DNA of 5,045 nt from Erythrobacter donghaensis. Lineage in GTDB: Bacteria; Pseudomonadota; Alphaproteobacteria; Sphingomonadales; Sphingomonadaceae. The translations under genes were made by a program, and so were the position numbers. Each line of letters begins with the position of its first letter. The stretch's first letter is position 1. The DNA is taken from assembly GCF_001557325.1 (NCBI RefSeq), contig NZ_LSJS01000125.1, positions 1 to 5,045 on the forward strand, in the 5' to 3' direction. Shown here one piece after another: positions 4,726 through 5,045 of this stretch. The notes beneath the pieces were generated by a model, which saw nothing but the letters and a program-made list of their open reading frames with translations, did not search any database and had not been told where the DNA came from.

Positions 4726-4936
4726 TCTCAAGCAGATTGAGAAGCTGTTGTCGCTCACCCCCGCCGAACGCAACCGGTGGTCGAAAGATGGCCGACTGCA
4801 AATTTCCGGGACATCCAAAATACGCCGAGGGGACAACCTCATTTCGCTCGCGACCTATAATGTGGATGCGGTGGAACGGTTGCTTGAAAACCCTGCCATC
4901 GTTGAGGCTTGGCGTCGTTCCGATGTCAGTCGTTAA
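4726..4936 (+). pseudogene. 3' fragment of an unidentified gene
   Basis: After the bufB break a different frame is coding-like: LKQIEKLLSLTPAERNRW, then SKDGRL, IRRGDNLISLATY, and VERLLENPAIVEAWRRSD, ending at TAA 4934-4936. It reads as a helical N-part, a small beta region around KDGRLQISG, and a C-terminal helix. No start codon belongs to it, since the frame opens inside bufB, so it is the C-terminal ~70 residues of a gene whose front has been replaced. I do not recognise the family. It is plausibly from an accessory element like the left flank, and might be the missing remainder of the gene that starts at 2084, but that is only a guess. Confidence 0.5.
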
Positions 4937-5045
4937 GGGATTGGCTTTCGGGCGACTTTCGACTAGTGGATCAACGTCAACGGTTGAAGACCGTTGTCAA
5001 CAGATCGCGCCGGTGCCCGAGAGGGCTTAATTCGGGAACACGGTG
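4937..5045. other. Right-end stretch with no gene seen
   Basis: About 110 bases with no supported coding frame, holding one small hairpin (4978-4996). The window ends before any following gene can be judged. Confidence 0.5.
4978..4996. repeat. Small inverted repeat near the right end
   Basis: CAACGGT (4978-4984) and ACCGTTG (4990-4996) form a 7-bp stem with a 5-base loop. GTCAAC also occurs as a direct repeat on both sides of it. There is no T-tract, so a terminator is unlikely; it could be a regulator-binding site. Confidence 0.45.

Noticed and set aside
4978..4996. Hairpin as a rho-independent terminator for the fragment ending at 4936
   Set aside because: The stem is short and AT-containing and no T-tract follows.

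Overview
The window looks like DNA from an alphaproteobacterium of the sphingomonad/erythrobacter group. The reasons are high GC with strong codon bias, a GroEL C-terminus of erythrobacterial/sphingomonad type ending in GGMGF, a bufferin (DUF2282/DUF692/DoxX) cluster arranged as in Caulobacter and its relatives, and an IS5-family (IS427-like) element. It is a mosaic, with a 2.5 kb block of core-chromosome type sitting between accessory sequences of mobile-element type.

Left part (1-2230). The window opens inside a cobalamin riboswitch whose B12 box is intact (1-145). No recognisable B12 gene follows it. Next comes what was once a tightly packed small operon: an unknown ~100-aa protein (from 361), a ribbon-helix-helix-like small protein (1501-1809), an AlpA/excisionase-type helix-turn-helix protein (1806-2087), and the first 12 codons of a fourth gene (GTG at 2084). 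An 849-bp IS5-family element (626-1474) has jumped into a TA near the 3' end of the first gene. Removing it in silico restores a first gene that overlaps the second by 11 bp, in keeping with the ATGA and GTGA overlaps at the next two junctions.

Central block (2231-4724). This starts abruptly inside groEL (last ~136 codons) and runs through a groEL terminator into two divergent bufferin transcription units. The left-pointing unit is bufA1 (DUF2282 precursor) followed by a DoxX-family membrane protein. The right-pointing unit is a BufA2-like Cys-rich precursor followed by a DUF692 (MNIO) modifying enzyme. Both units are preceded by an identically spaced GTAAC-N17-CGAA motif resembling the promoters of Caulobacter SigF-type ECF sigma factors, so both are probably induced together by metal/thiol stress. 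In characterised systems the MNIO enzyme and its DUF2063 partner convert precursor cysteines to thiooxazoles that bind copper.

Right part (4725-5045). The DUF692 enzyme stops dead after DVNNI at residue 180 of about 280, where the sequence switches to the 3' part of an unrelated, unidentified gene (to 4936) and then to non-coding DNA with a small hairpin. The bufferin cluster here therefore has two complete precursors and the DoxX protein, but a truncated maturation enzyme and no DUF2063 partner. Both block ends cut through conserved genes, which points to capture or insertion of a chromosomal fragment, or else to an assembly chimera.
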